A DNA stretch of 16,813 nucleotides from Pelotomaculum sp. UBA3103 (GCA_002365855.1 DFAP01000141.1:1-16813); one strand, 5' to 3'. Counted from the first letter of the stretch, positions 6,645 to 15,072 are shown. Translations and numbers: made by a program. The notes: generated by a model not told the origin, from the letters alone.

Positions 6645-7211
6645 ATGATTATAATGATTGATAATTATGACTCATTTACCTATAACCTGGTGCAATACCT
6701 GAACGAACTGGGCGAGAAGGTACAGGTATACCGGAATGACAAGATCACCTGTGATGAGATTGAGTCACTCAAACCGGAGTATCTGGTCCTTTCTCCCGGA
6801 CCTTGCTCACCCAATGAGGCCGGGGTAACCCTGGCGGTAATCAGGCGTTTCGCCGGGGTTATTCCCATACTGGGAGTCTGCCTGGGCCACCAGGCCATAG
6901 GGCAGGCTTTCGGGGGCAGGGTGGTGCGTGCGGACAGGTTGATGCACGGTAAAACATCCCCTATTTATCACGGAGGTAAATCAATTTTTCATGATCTTCC
7001 GTCTCCATTTACTGCTACCAGGTATCATTCGCTAATAGTCGACCGCAACCACCTGCCGGACTGCCTGGAAGTCAGCGCCTGGACAGACGAGGGTGAGGTT
7101 ATGGGGTTGCGCCACCGGACTTATCCCGTGGAGGGGGTTCAATTTCACCCTGAGTCAATCATGACCGAGCACGGGCACAGGGTTTTGCAGAACTTCCTGG
7201 CTCTTCACTAA
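6645..7211 (+). CDS. trpG: Anthranilate synthase component II (glutamine amidotransferase)
   Basis: TrpG hydrolyses glutamine and delivers ammonia to TrpE. The 188-residue class I amidotransferase has the opening [11 protein letters not shown], the oxyanion-region LSPGPCSP (49-56), the nucleophile C79 in [18 protein letters not shown] (101-107), and the His/Glu pair H168 and E170 in GVQFHPES. The ATG begins immediately after the trpE stop. AGGAGGTGG at 6631-6639, inside the end of trpE, is its ribosome binding site, so translation is coupled. In many bacilli trpG sits in the folate operon and serves both pathways; here it is in the trp operon. Whether it also serves p-aminobenzoate synthesis cannot be told. 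Confidence 0.96.
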   Translation: MIIMIDNYDSFTYNLVQYLNELGEKVQVYRNDKITCDEIESLKPEYLVLSPGPCSPNEAGVTLAVIRRFAGVIPILGVCLGHQAIGQAFGGRVVRADRLMHGKTSPIYHGGKSIFHDLPSPFTATRYHSLIVDRNHLPDCLEVSAWTDEGEVMGLRHRTYPVEGVQFHPESIMTEHGHRVLQNFLALH

Positions 7212-7231
7212 AAATTAAGTATTCTAATCAA

Positions 7232-7268
7232 TAGCTAGTTGAGCAAAGTTGAGAGGAGGACAGTTAAG
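7232..7268 (+). promoter_or_regulatory. Second NAG-triplet array over the trpD ribosome binding site
   Basis: NAG triplets occur in exact 5-base register at 7236 (TAG), 7241 (GAG), 7246 (AAG), 7251 (GAG), 7256 (GAG), 7261 (CAG) and 7266 (AAG), with another TAG at 7232. Five of these eight are GAG or TAG. The array covers the trpD SD (GAGGAGGA, 7253-7260) and reaches the GTG start at 7268. In Bacillus, TRAP represses translation of trpG and other genes by binding over the SD, so the same could apply here. It is a weaker site than the leader array, and part of its G/A pattern is simply the SD. Confidence 0.5.
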
Positions 7269-8305
7269 TGGTTAAAGGAGTTATTAAAAAAGTGGTTTCC
7301 GGGCAACACCTGGCGGAAGAAGAAGCCGGTGCGGTTATGGAACTAATCATGGAGGGAAAGGCGAGCTCCGCACAGATTGCCTCGCTTCTAACCGCCATGC
7401 ATTTAAATGGTGAAACAGTGGAGGAAATAACCGGTTTTGCCAGGGTCATGAGGCAGAAATCAACGACGATCAGGTCAAGCCACCCCATTCTGGTAGACAC
7501 CTGTGGAACCGGCGGGGACGGGGCTGGAACTTTTAATATATCAACCACGGCTGCTTTCGTAGTGGCGGGGGCCGGTGTACCCGTGGCAAAACACGGCAAC
7601 CGGTCGGTTTCAAGCAGGTGCGGCAGCGCCGACGTCCTGGAGGAGCTGGGGGTCAGGTTGGACCTGGAGCGGGAGGCAACGGAAGAATGTCTTGAACAGA
7701 TCGGCATGGCTTTTCTTTTCGCGCCGGGGCTTCACCGTTCGATGGGGTATGCGGCGGCGCCGCGCCGTGAAATTGGAATCCGGACTGTTTTTAACATCCT
7801 CGGTCCGCTTACCAACCCGGCAGGCGCACATGCCCAGGTGCTTGGCGTTTATAATCCGCCGCTTGCAGAGGTCCTGGCCAGGGTGCTGGCCAGGCTGGGA
7901 TCGTCACGAGCTTTTGTGGTTCACGGCGCGGGCGGCCTTGATGAGGTTTCCCTGGCAGGTCCTTCAGTTCTTTGCGAGGTTAAGAACGGCTACGTGCGTA
8001 AAGGCATTCTTGATCCCATCAGGTTTGGTTTCTCCTACGCCTCGGTTGCTGCCCTGGCCGGAGGCTCGCCGAAAGAGAATGCCGCCATAACCCGCCTGAT
8101 TCTTGAAGGTGAAAAAGGGCCGTGCAGAGATACTGTGGTCTTAAACTCTGCGCTCGGTCTTGTTGCCGGGGGGAAGGCCGGGAACATTGCCGAGGGGTTA
8201 AAAGCTGCCGCTCTAAGTATTGATTCGGGTTCAGCTTATGCAAAACTCGTGGATTTAATAGATTTTACCAACCGAAATGCAGCTAAAAAGGCAGCCACCC
8301 AGTGA
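7268..8305 (+). CDS. trpD: Anthranilate phosphoribosyltransferase
   Basis: TrpD transfers phosphoribose from PRPP to anthranilate. The 345-residue protein carries the PRPP/metal-binding CGTGGDGAGTFNIST (about residues 79-93), KHGNRSVSSRCGSADVLE (about 107-124) and the anthranilate-side RREIGIRTVFNILGPLTNP (about 166-184), all class hallmarks. The start is GTG 7268 with GAGGAGGA seven bases upstream. The 56-base gap after trpG is the largest within trpE-trpA and holds the NAG array, suggesting separate translational control from this point. The TGA stop overlaps the start of trpC. Confidence 0.96.
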   Translation: MVKGVIKKVVSGQHLAEEEAGAVMELIMEGKASSAQIASLLTAMHLNGETVEEITGFARVMRQKSTTIRSSHPILVDTCGTGGDGAGTFNISTTAAFVVAGAGVPVAKHGNRSVSSRCGSADVLEELGVRLDLEREATEECLEQIGMAFLFAPGLHRSMGYAAAPRREIGIRTVFNILGPLTNPAGAHAQVLGVYNPPLAEVLARVLARLGSSRAFVVHGAGGLDEVSLAGPSVLCEVKNGYVRKGILDPIRFGFSYASVAALAGGSPKENAAITRLILEGEKGPCRDTVVLNSALGLVAGGKAGNIAEGLKAAALSIDSGSAYAKLVDLIDFTNRNAAKKAATQ

Positions 8306-9102
8306 TGTTAGATAAAATTATAGCTCATAAGAAAACCGAACTGTCCAGGCGCAAGGAAGTTGTTCCTCTAAATCTTTTAGAAAACATACTGCCCGGCCTA
8401 CCCCCTACGCGCCCGCTGGCCAAGGCGCTGCGCCGGTCCGGGCAGGTGGCAGTAATTGCTGAAGTCAAAAAAGCTTCTCCTTCAAAAGGAATCTTATGTA
8501 AAGATTTTGATCCTGTCATAATTGCCAGGGAATACGAAAAAGCAGGGGCAGCGGCAATATCGGTGCTCACAGAGGAAAAGTTCTTTCTGGGGCATCATGC
8601 CCACCTGGCCATGGTGAAAAAAACAACTGTTCTTCCCGTTTTAAGAAAAGACTTTATCATAGATCCCTACCAAATTTATGAGTCACGCGCCCTGGGAGCC
8701 GACGCCGTTCTGTTGATAGCCGCGCTCCTGCCGGGAAAACAGGTGGAGCAGCTGATGTCTCTGGCCGGGGACTTAGGCCTGTCATCTTTAGTAGAGGTAC
8801 ACACAGAACAGGAACTGGAACATGTTCTTAGTGCCGGCGCTACTCTTATAGGCATAAATAACCGCGATCTTAAAACTTTTGTAACTGATATAAATAGAAC
8901 GTTCGAACTTTCGGACCTGATCGACAAACAAAATATTACCGTGGTATCAGAGAGCGGCATTAAGAGCCGTGCCGATATTTTAAGATTAGAAATCAAGGGG
9001 ATTCATGCCGCTCTGGTCGGCGAAGCACTGGTTCGCCATCTTTGTCCCGGTGAAGCGCTGAAGGAATTAACAGGCTCTACGGGGCAGGAGGGGGACGTGT
9101 AA
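8305..9102 (+). CDS. trpC: Indole-3-glycerol-phosphate synthase
   Basis: TrpC closes the indole ring, converting carboxyphenylamino-deoxyribulose phosphate to indole-3-glycerol phosphate. From ATG 8305 the protein is 265 residues, a TIM barrel with VIAEVKKASPSKG (catalytic E53 and K55), LRKDFIID (K115), SLVEVHTE (E164), GINNRDL (N185/N186) and VVSESGI (215-219 region). The ATG shares its A with the trpD stop (TGATG). A GTG at 8302 is an alternative that adds one residue and gives a four-base overlap; the SD (AAAAGG) is poor for both, so translation probably depends on coupling to trpD. It is not fused to trpF, unlike in enterobacteria. Confidence 0.96.
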   Translation: MLDKIIAHKKTELSRRKEVVPLNLLENILPGLPPTRPLAKALRRSGQVAVIAEVKKASPSKGILCKDFDPVIIAREYEKAGAAAISVLTEEKFFLGHHAHLAMVKKTTVLPVLRKDFIIDPYQIYESRALGADAVLLIAALLPGKQVEQLMSLAGDLGLSSLVEVHTEQELEHVLSAGATLIGINNRDLKTFVTDINRTFELSDLIDKQNITVVSESGIKSRADILRLEIKGIHAALVGEALVRHLCPGEALKELTGSTGQEGDV

Positions 9103-9723
9103 ATGTCAGCATCCAGGCCGGTAAGGGTCAAGATTTGCGGGATCATGGACGTGTCTACTGCGCTGGCCGCGGTGGAAGCCGGGGCGGACGCACTGGGATT
9201 TGTCTTTGCCCGGAGTAACAGGCAGGTTGATCGAGAAGACGCAAGGTCGATTTGTTCCAAACTGCCTCCCTTTATGTCACGGGTGGGTGTTTTTGTCAAC
9301 GCGCCTGCCGCAATGGTTGAGGAAACTGCGGATTTCTGCGGTCTCGATACCCTGCAGCTGCACGGAGACGAGTCCCCGGAGTACTGCCGGGCATTTAAAT
9401 ACAAGGTTATCAAGGCGTTCCGGATCAAGGACGCCGCCTCCCTGGAGGGGATAAAAAGTTACCAGTGCGCGGCAGTTCTTTTAGACTCTTTTGTTCCCGG
9501 TGTGCCCGGGGGTACGGGGCGCAGCCTTGATTGGACCATAGCCCGGGAAGTGACTGGAACCAGGGTCATCCTGGCCGGCGGGCTGAATCCTGAAAATGTT
9601 AAGCAGGCAGTCCAGGTTGCGAGGCCTTATGCAGTTGATGTATCCAGCGGAGTAGAAAGCGGCGGCAAGAAGGATATTGAAAAAATCCGGCTGTTTATCA
9701 AGCGGGTCAGGGAGGCGGTTTAA
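9103..9723 (+). CDS. trpF: Phosphoribosylanthranilate isomerase
   Basis: TrpF performs the Amadori rearrangement between the TrpD and TrpC steps. The 206-residue single-domain TIM barrel begins VRVKICGIM with the catalytic Cys at residue 12, and has LQLHGDE (85-91), the catalytic Asp at 128 in [19 protein letters not shown], and [10 protein letters not shown] followed by VDVSSGVE. The ATG at 9103 directly follows the trpC stop, with GGAGGGGG about eight bases upstream inside trpC. As usual, gene order (C before F) does not follow reaction order. Confidence 0.96.
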   Translation: MSASRPVRVKICGIMDVSTALAAVEAGADALGFVFARSNRQVDREDARSICSKLPPFMSRVGVFVNAPAAMVEETADFCGLDTLQLHGDESPEYCRAFKYKVIKAFRIKDAASLEGIKSYQCAAVLLDSFVPGVPGGTGRSLDWTIAREVTGTRVILAGGLNPENVKQAVQVARPYAVDVSSGVESGGKKDIEKIRLFIKRVREAV

Positions 9724-9725
9724 TA

Positions 9726-10931
9726 GTGTCCTGTGAAAAAGTTACATTGCCTGATGAGAGAGGGTACTTTGGGCCATACGGGGGCCGCTTTGTACCGGAA
9801 ACACTGATGCCCGCTCTGGAGGAACTGGAAGAGGCATATCGTTCAGCCATGGCAGACCCGGAATTTCATAAAGAACTTGGATATTACCTTGAGCATTACG
9901 TTGGCAGACCTTCACCGCTTTACTTTGCCCGGAGGTTGACGGATTACTGCGGGGGCGCCCGGATTTACCTGAAAAGGGAGGACCTTAACCATACCGGCGC
10001 CCATAAGATAAACAACACTATCGGCCAGATCATCCTCGCCCGCCGCATGGGCAAGCAGAGGATAATAGCCGAGACCGGCGCGGGCCAGCATGGTGTAGCC
10101 ACTGCTACAGCGGCGGCCTTGTTTGGTCTGGAATGTGCGGTGTACATGGGTGAAGAAGATATCAGGAGGCAGAGCCCGAACGTTTACAGGATGCGCCTGC
10201 TGGGCGCCGAGGTAATACCGGTGTCAAGCGGGAGCAGGACGCTGAAAGATGCCATGAACGAGGCCATCCGCGATTGGGTGGCCAACGTGCGGAGCACCTA
10301 TTACCTGATCGGTTCGGTGGCCGGCCCTCATCCCTACCCGGCCATAGTCAGAGACTTCCAAACAGTGATCGGGATTGAGACCAGGAGACAGGTCTTAGAG
10401 CAGACCGGCTGCCTTCCCGACTTGATCATAGCCTGTGTTGGCGGCGGCAGTAACGCCATGGGTATTTTTTATCCCTTTCTGGCTGACATGGAAGTAAAAC
10501 TGTTTGGGGTTGAGGCGGCAGGGCGGGGAATTGACACAGGTGAACATGCCGCTACCCTGAGCCAGGGCAGCCCCGGAGTGCTGCACGGCTCGCTAAGCTA
10601 TATTTTGCAGGATCAAGATGGCCAGATTAGTTGCGCTCACTCTGTTTCGGCCGGGTTGGACTACCCCGGAGTCGGGCCTGAGCACTCTTACCTGAAAGAA
10701 ATTGAGCGGGTTAATTACACCTCAGCTACTGATGCAGAGGCAGTAAAGGCTTTTAGGCTGCTGTGCCGGGTCGAAGGAATCATTCCAGCCCTGGAAAGCT
10801 CTCACGCTTTGGCCGAGGCTATTAAAATGGCGTCTGCCCTTACGCCGGAGAAGATCATTGTTGTCAATCTTTCCGGTCGTGGAGACAAGGATATCCCAGC
10901 ATTAGCGGGAGAACCGGGGGTGAACTCATGA
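9726..10931 (+). CDS. trpB: Tryptophan synthase beta chain
   Basis: TrpB condenses indole with serine using pyridoxal phosphate. The 401-residue protein has the [15 protein letters not shown] opening of the TrpB1 type, the PLP lysine K94 in [11 protein letters not shown], the catalytic E116 in [11 protein letters not shown], and the PLP phosphate-binding GGGSNAMG at 239-246. It is therefore the standard TrpA-dependent form, not the TrpB2 type. The start is GTG 9726, two bases after the trpF stop, with GGGAGGCGG in the end of trpF. Its stop overlaps trpA by four bases (ATGA), matching the alpha-beta complex of the products. Confidence 0.97.
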   Translation: MSCEKVTLPDERGYFGPYGGRFVPETLMPALEELEEAYRSAMADPEFHKELGYYLEHYVGRPSPLYFARRLTDYCGGARIYLKREDLNHTGAHKINNTIGQIILARRMGKQRIIAETGAGQHGVATATAAALFGLECAVYMGEEDIRRQSPNVYRMRLLGAEVIPVSSGSRTLKDAMNEAIRDWVANVRSTYYLIGSVAGPHPYPAIVRDFQTVIGIETRRQVLEQTGCLPDLIIACVGGGSNAMGIFYPFLADMEVKLFGVEAAGRGIDTGEHAATLSQGSPGVLHGSLSYILQDQDGQISCAHSVSAGLDYPGVGPEHSYLKEIERVNYTSATDAEAVKAFRLLCRVEGIIPALESSHALAEAIKMASALTPEKIIVVNLSGRGDKDIPALAGEPGVNS

Positions 10932-11737
10932 ATAAAGACAGCATGATCTCAGAATGCCTGGATAGTATCCGGCATAATGGAAAAAAGGGATTAATCACAT
11001 TTATAACCGCAGGCGATCCCAACATGCGCGATACCGTAGAAATTGCGCTGGGTATGGCTGAAGCAGGAGCGGACATTATTGAACTGGGTATTCCTTTCTC
11101 CGATCCCCTGGCCGATGGCCCGGTAATTCAGCAGGCCTCTCAAAGGGCTCTTGGTTCCGGAACTACAATGGCCCGGATTTTTGAAGGAGTAAAGGAAATA
11201 AGAAAAACCTGCAGCAAGCCCCTCGTCCTGATGGGATACTACAACCCCATATACAAGTACGGTATCCGGCGGTTTGCGGCGGACGCTTTTCAGGCAGGGA
11301 TTAACGGCCTGATTGTTCCGGATTTGCCTCATGAAGAATCCGGACCGCTGCAGGATGCAGCCCGGGAAACGGGGATAGACCTGATCCCCCTTGTAGCTCC
11401 TACAACAACCGGCCTAAGGATGGAGAAGATTGCGGCAGACGCCCGGGGCTTTGTATATTGCGTTTCTGTTACCGGTGTCACCGGGGCCAGGCAAGAAATA
11501 AATGAAGACCTTGAGACATTTACCGGGATGGTGCGTCGGCACACGGACCTGCCGCTGGCAGTGGGGTTCGGTATCGCAGGCCCGGAGCAGGCGGCGCGAA
11601 CGGCATTGCACTGTGACGCCGTAGTAGTTGGAAGCGCTATTGTAAGCATCATTGCCGAATCTGGAAAAGCTTCGGCTTCCGGTCCGGAAGTGGAGAAATT
11701 GGTCCGGCTAATTAGAAGTGCTTTAGATCAGCATTGA
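10928..11737 (+). CDS. trpA: Tryptophan synthase alpha chain
   Basis: TrpA cleaves indole-3-glycerol phosphate to indole, which is channelled to TrpB. The 269-residue TIM barrel has FITAGDP (25-31), the catalytic E52 in [14 protein letters not shown] and D63 in the same motif, VAPTTT in the middle, and the phosphate-binding [12 protein letters not shown] near the end. These are the Glu49/Asp60 equivalents of the Salmonella enzyme. The ATG overlaps the trpB stop, and GGGGGTG lies 5-12 bases upstream in trpB. No strong terminator follows directly; a 203-base leader leads to aroF. Confidence 0.97.
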   Translation: MNKDSMISECLDSIRHNGKKGLITFITAGDPNMRDTVEIALGMAEAGADIIELGIPFSDPLADGPVIQQASQRALGSGTTMARIFEGVKEIRKTCSKPLVLMGYYNPIYKYGIRRFAADAFQAGINGLIVPDLPHEESGPLQDAARETGIDLIPLVAPTTTGLRMEKIAADARGFVYCVSVTGVTGARQEINEDLETFTGMVRRHTDLPLAVGFGIAGPEQAARTALHCDAVVVGSAIVSIIAESGKASASGPEVEKLVRLIRSALDQH

Positions 11738-11940
11738 TTTCCAACGGGTAGGATGGCTTTCTCTGCAGAGGCGAAACAGCTTCGGCCGGGAGTTTGGTTA
11801 ACAGTAGTACGGTAGTATGGTAGGGGAGGCGGTAAGTATGTACTTATGGTCAAATTGAGTGCTCCTCCAGGGGTGCTTTTCTTCAGAAGTAGTTAATTTT
11901 GCCATTATTTGACCAGTTATGACCAGAGGAGGAATTTAGG
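11738..11940 (+). promoter_or_regulatory. Structured leader between trpA and aroF
   Basis: This gap has several ordered elements. A 10-base palindrome CTCTGCAGAG is at 11761-11770. TAG, TAG, TAG, GAG and AAG triplets start at 11805, 11813, 11821, 11826 and 11834. TAAGTA and TACTTA flank TG at 11833-11846. A hairpin with a T run is at 11858-11880. TGGTCAAAT (11847-11855) and ATTTGACCA (11907-11915) form a perfect 9-base inverted repeat enclosing that hairpin. TGACCAG is directly repeated at 11910 and 11920, the second copy next to the aroF SD. It looks like a regulatory leader of aroF. No T-box core motif was found. Confidence 0.45.
11858..11880 (+). terminator. Hairpin with T run upstream of aroF
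   Basis: AGTGCTCC (11858-11865) pairs with GGGGTGCT (11870-11877) around a TCCA loop, eight pairs of which three are G-T. TTTTC follows. It could end the trp transcript or act as an attenuator for aroF. The wobble pairs make it only moderately stable. Confidence 0.45.
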
Positions 11941-12963
11941 ATGATTGTAGTGATGAGCTACCGCGCCAGTGATGATCAAATAGAATCTGTACTAGTCTGG
12001 CTGGAGAGGTCTGGTTTTCAAATTCACCTTTCCCGCGGGGTTGAACGCACTATTATCGGCGCTATAGGAGATAAAACACGCATAGGTGACATGGGGCTCG
12101 AGGCAATGCCCGGTGTTGAAAAAGTAGTGCCCATCCTTCAACCTTACAAACTTGCCAGCAGGACTTTCCAGGAAGAAGGAACCATAATCAGAGTTGGAGA
12201 TCTTGAGATAGGCGGCGAAGTCATTCATGTTATAGCCGGACCCTGCGCTGTCGAAAGCGAGGAACAGCTTTTAAGTACAGCAAGGTTAGTTAAAGAAGCC
12301 GGTGCAACCATGCTGCGCGGCGGGGCCTTCAAGCCCAGGACCTCTCCCTATTCCTTCCAGGGGCTGGAGGAGGAAGGTTTGAAGCTTCTTGCTAAAGCCC
12401 GGGAAGAGACAGGTCTTTATATCGTTACCGAGGTTATGGACGCCAGGACGCTGCCCATGGTTGCCCAGTATGCCGACATACTGCAGATAGGTGCCAGGAA
12501 TATGCAGAACTTCTTTCTGCTGAGGGAAATAGCAAAAGTAGATAAACCGGTCATATTAAAAAGAGGCCCGTCGGCGACCATTGAGGAGTGGCTGATGGCG
12601 GCGGAATACATCATGTCCGGGGGCAACTACAATGTGATCCTGTGTGAACGCGGCATCTGCAGTTTTGAAAATTATACCAGGAACACTCTTGACCTGACAG
12701 CCGTACCTGTGGTGAAACATCTATCTCATTTGCCTGTAATCGTAGATCCCAGCCACGCTATAGGCAAGTGGCGCTTTGTGCCTTCAATGGCAGGCTCGGC
12801 CATAGCTGCCGGTGCCGACGGGCTGCTCGTGGAGGTGCACCCAAACCCGTCCGAGGCTCTATGTGACGGCCCTCAGTCCCTCACGCCAGAAAACTTTACT
12901 GAAATGATGATTAACCTGAGGAAGATTGCCGGCGCGGTAGGGAGGAAGATGACTTCTCAGTAG
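11941..12963 (+). CDS. aroF: 3-deoxy-7-phosphoheptulonate (DAHP) synthase
   Basis: This enzyme joins phosphoenolpyruvate and erythrose 4-phosphate to make DAHP, the entry point to aromatic amino acid synthesis. The 340-residue protein matches the Thermotoga-type layout: an N-terminal ferredoxin-like regulatory domain (about 1-70, MIVVMSYRAS onward), then the catalytic barrel. Metal ligands fit C102 in AGPCAVES, H272 in DPSHAIG, E298 in LLVEVHP and D309 in CDGPQ. The substrate motif KPRTSPYSFQG is at 131-141 and LKRGPSAT at about 206-213. In Thermotoga the N-terminal domain gives tyrosine feedback control, so allostery is likely here too. AGAGGAGG at 11925-11932 precedes the ATG. Placing it after trpA lets the cell raise precursor supply together with tryptophan synthesis. 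A group II intron remnant begins right after its stop. Confidence 0.95.
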   Translation: MIVVMSYRASDDQIESVLVWLERSGFQIHLSRGVERTIIGAIGDKTRIGDMGLEAMPGVEKVVPILQPYKLASRTFQEEGTIIRVGDLEIGGEVIHVIAGPCAVESEEQLLSTARLVKEAGATMLRGGAFKPRTSPYSFQGLEEEGLKLLAKAREETGLYIVTEVMDARTLPMVAQYADILQIGARNMQNFFLLREIAKVDKPVILKRGPSATIEEWLMAAEYIMSGGNYNVILCERGICSFENYTRNTLDLTAVPVVKHLSHLPVIVDPSHAIGKWRFVPSMAGSAIAAGADGLLVEVHPNPSEALCDGPQSLTPENFTEMMINLRKIAGAVGRKMTSQ

Positions 12964-13091
12964 AAGAAAGCGTGTAATGTACGGTTATCTGCCCGGAACT
13001 CGATTGTCATAACGAACCGCCGTATACCGAACGGTACGTACGGTGGTGTGAGAGGACGGTAGATAAATTAATTATCTACCTCCTACTCGAT
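12964..13091 (+). mobile_element. 3' remnant of a group II intron (IIC-like), no reverse transcriptase
   Basis: Domain V is seen at 13016-13047. Its lower 9-pair stem is 13016-13024 with 13039-13047, a two-base CG bulge is at 13037-13038, and the upper stem 13025-13028 with 13033-13036 is capped by GAAC. The catalytic triad position reads CGC (13018-13020) with the G in a G-U wobble, as known for group IIC introns. Domain VI follows: GGTAGATAA (13058-13066) pairs with TTATCTACC (13072-13080), and a lower stem leaves A13085 bulged as the branch point, seven bases from a 3' end at CGAT (13091). The upstream 12964-13015 looks like domain IV tail, but its left limit is uncertain. Domains I-III and the intron protein gene are absent, so it cannot splice or move alone. 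Confidence 0.8.
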
Positions 13092-13257
13092 TAGTGTTTT
13101 TACGATTTATTATACCATAAAACGCAAGTAAATAAAGGGTTTTAGCCATTTTTACTGATTAAGTTTTCAAGGTGCATAGGGTAAATAATTAAATATGTTG
13201 ATTAGTATTATTTGGTATTATCTGTAAAATATGGGTACTTTTTGGGTAGTAACCAAA
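13092..13257. other. AT-rich gap between the intron remnant and the nucleoside phosphorylase gene
   Basis: These 166 bases hold no convincing gene. At 13233-13254 the minus strand can form an imperfect hairpin, GGTTACT with AGTACC (one bulged T), followed by moderately T-rich sequence. It could weakly terminate the minus-strand operon that ends at 13258. This gap also marks the change from the GC-balanced trp region to clearly AT-rich sequence. Confidence 0.4.
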
Positions 13258-13998
13258 CTATAATTTTTCCTTGTTTTTAATGAGTATTTTTATTGCCTCT
13301 ATGGCAATATCTATTATTTTTTTCTCACCTATCTTAAAAATCATTTCTTTTTCCTTAAGAGTTGGCTGTTTTTCTAACCATATATTAGAATCTGTAGCTA
13401 AAATTGCTCCAACACAAAGCTTACGAATGCTTCCTAAAATAAAAGCTGTTGAACATTCTTGTTCAGATGCAACTACATCATAATCGGTTAATAATTGATT
13501 AAGTTGTTTGTCTTGAACGTAGTATGCATCTCTTGTGAAAACTGTTCCAAGAAAATAATCGTATTGAAAATATTTTGCAGCTACTATTAAAGCGTTAGTT
13601 ACCTCAATATCAGCGACTGCAGGAAATCCAAGAGGAGCATAGGCTTGAGATGTCCCTTCTCCTCTGTATGCAGAGGTGGCAATAATAATACTTCCTATAG
13701 GGATATTCTTCTGCCTGCCACCTGCAGAGCCTACCCTTATGAAATATTCTCCTCCCACATTCGCAAGTTCTTCAATTGCTATTGACGCAGATGGACCACC
13801 TATACCAGTTGAGCAAACAGTCACAGGAACAGAATTAATTGTTCCAGTATAAATTAGATATCCCCGATTCGTATTTATCTCCTTTACATTATCAAACCTT
13901 TCGGCAATTCTCTTTGCTCTATCCTGATCACCGGGAATTAATACATATTTCCCCACATCACCATATCTGCATCTAATATGCTTCTGTACTTCCTGCAT
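13258..13998 (-). CDS. Nucleoside phosphorylase (PNP/UDP family)
   Basis: The 246-residue protein belongs to the trimeric/hexameric nucleoside phosphorylase family (DeoD/Udp type), which splits a nucleoside with phosphate into base and ribose 1-phosphate. Phosphate-binding parts are IPGDQDRAKR (21-30) and IRVGSAGG (R88, S91). The family stretch STGIGGPSASIAIEEL is at 63-78. The ribose/base region reads SEQECS, with E179 and E181 as in the usual E-M-E motif but Gln in place of Met. D203 in ATDSN sits where purine phosphorylases have their catalytic Asp, which slightly favours a purine substrate over uridine. Start ATG 13998 directly follows the ATPase stop, with GGAGGG just upstream. It is the last gene of the minus-strand transporter operon. 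Substrate specificity remains open. Confidence 0.85.
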   Translation of the reverse strand: MQEVQKHIRCRYGDVGKYVLIPGDQDRAKRIAERFDNVKEINTNRGYLIYTGTINSVPVTVCSTGIGGPSASIAIEELANVGGEYFIRVGSAGGRQKNIPIGSIIIATSAYRGEGTSQAYAPLGFPAVADIEVTNALIVAAKYFQYDYFLGTVFTRDAYYVQDKQLNQLLTDYDVVASEQECSTAFILGSIRKLCVGAILATDSNIWLEKQPTLKEKEMIFKIGEKKIIDIAIEAIKILIKNKEKL

Positions 13999-15072
13999 TT
14001 ATTTCCCTCCTTCTGAAAAAGCAATACATGCTTCTGGATTTACGTTAATATTCAATTTTTCATTTTCTTCCCATGAAGCTAATTTAAGAGGAATCTCAAC
14101 ATTTTGGACTAAATTACTGCCAGTTTTTACCATATAAAGTACTACATCTCCTTGAAATATTTTTGCAATTATTTTACCTCTCATTGAGTTTGTATTTTCT
14201 TTTTTATCCAAGGTAAAATCCTTCTTTCTTGCCACTATACTAACCTTGCTATTTAGAGATACTTTCCCTGTTTTTTTTGCCTTAAAGATTCCATATTCCG
14301 CGCTAACTTCAACAAAATCATTTAGCTCATTTACAACTATGCCAGAAACTATTTCTTGAAACCCAATAAATTTTGCTACATAAAGTGTTTTAGGGGAATA
14401 GAATATCTCCTCTGGTGTTCCTGTTTGTTCTATTTTTCCCTGGTTAAGAACGGCAATCTCGTCAGAAAGAGCAATGGCCTCTAACTGATCATGGGTCACG
14501 TAAATAGTGGTAATCTTTAACTTCTTTTGGAGACGTCTTATCTCTGCACGCATTTCAATTCTCAATTTTGCATCTAAATTTGAAAGTGGTTCATCCATTA
14601 ATAAAAGATCTGGCTCAACGACTACTGCTCTTGCTATTCCAATTCTCTGTTGTTGACCACCTGAAAGTTGTGCAGGTAATCGTTTTTCGTAACCATTTAA
14701 CCCGACAGATTCTATTACTTTTAATACTTTTTCTTTTATTAAGTCTTTTGGTATTTTTCTCATTTTGAGCCCAAAAGCAACATTATCAAAAACATTAAGA
14801 TGGGGGAAAAGAGCATAATTTTGAAAAACAAGACCAATATTCCTCTTGTTTATTGGTACATTATTGTAAATTTTGTTATTAACAACTATTGTACCCTCTT
14901 GAAGGGCAATAAAACCAGCAATAGTTCTCAGAGTGGTAGTCTTTCCACAGCCACTAGGCCCTAAAAGTGAGAGAAATTTTCCTTTCTCAACACAAAGATT
15001 AAATTTTTCAAGAACATATTGCCCTGGTTGATACATCACAGATATATTATTTAGCCTAAGAAACTTTACCAT
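13999..15072 (-). CDS. ABC transporter ATP-binding protein, PotA-like
   Basis: A 357-residue ATPase that would power the import system formed with the two permeases. The Walker A motif GPSGCGKT is at 38-45, the Q-loop at Q84 in FQNYALFPH, signature LSGGQQQR at 136-143, Walker B LLLMDEP at 156-162, D-loop SNLD, and switch H194 in VTHDQ. A C-terminal extension from about residue 235 fits a TOBE domain, as in PotA, FbpC and other importers of the spermidine/iron/thiamine type. The ATG at 15072 has GAGG about ten bases upstream and lies nine bases after the permease stop. The gene is AT-rich like its neighbours. The substrate cannot be named from the ATPase. Confidence 0.93.
   Translation of the reverse strand: MVKFLRLNNISVMYQPGQYVLEKFNLCVEKGKFLSLLGPSGCGKTTTLRTIAGFIALQEGTIVVNNKIYNNVPINKRNIGLVFQNYALFPHLNVFDNVAFGLKMRKIPKDLIKEKVLKVIESVGLNGYEKRLPAQLSGGQQQRIGIARAVVVEPDLLLMDEPLSNLDAKLRIEMRAEIRRLQKKLKITTIYVTHDQLEAIALSDEIAVLNQGKIEQTGTPEEIFYSPKTLYVAKFIGFQEIVSGIVVNELNDFVEVSAEYGIFKAKKTGKVSLNSKVSIVARKKDFTLDKKENTNSMRGKIIAKIFQGDVVLYMVKTGSNLVQNVEIPLKLASWEENEKLNINVNPEACIAFSEGGK

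Noticed and set aside
7575..8090. 171-codon plus-strand frame inside trpD
   Set aside because: It overlaps conserved trpD motifs in another frame, is rich in Trp/Arg, has no SD and no recognisable domain.
12964..13015. Residual reverse transcriptase coding sequence before domain V
   Set aside because: Too short and no maturase or RT motif can be read in any frame. It is treated as possible domain IV RNA only.
13101..13123. Perfect TATAAT on the minus strand at 13114-13109
   Set aside because: No acceptable -35 at 16-18 bases. Transcription would run antisense into the intron remnant and aroF, and the region is AT-rich, so chance is likely.
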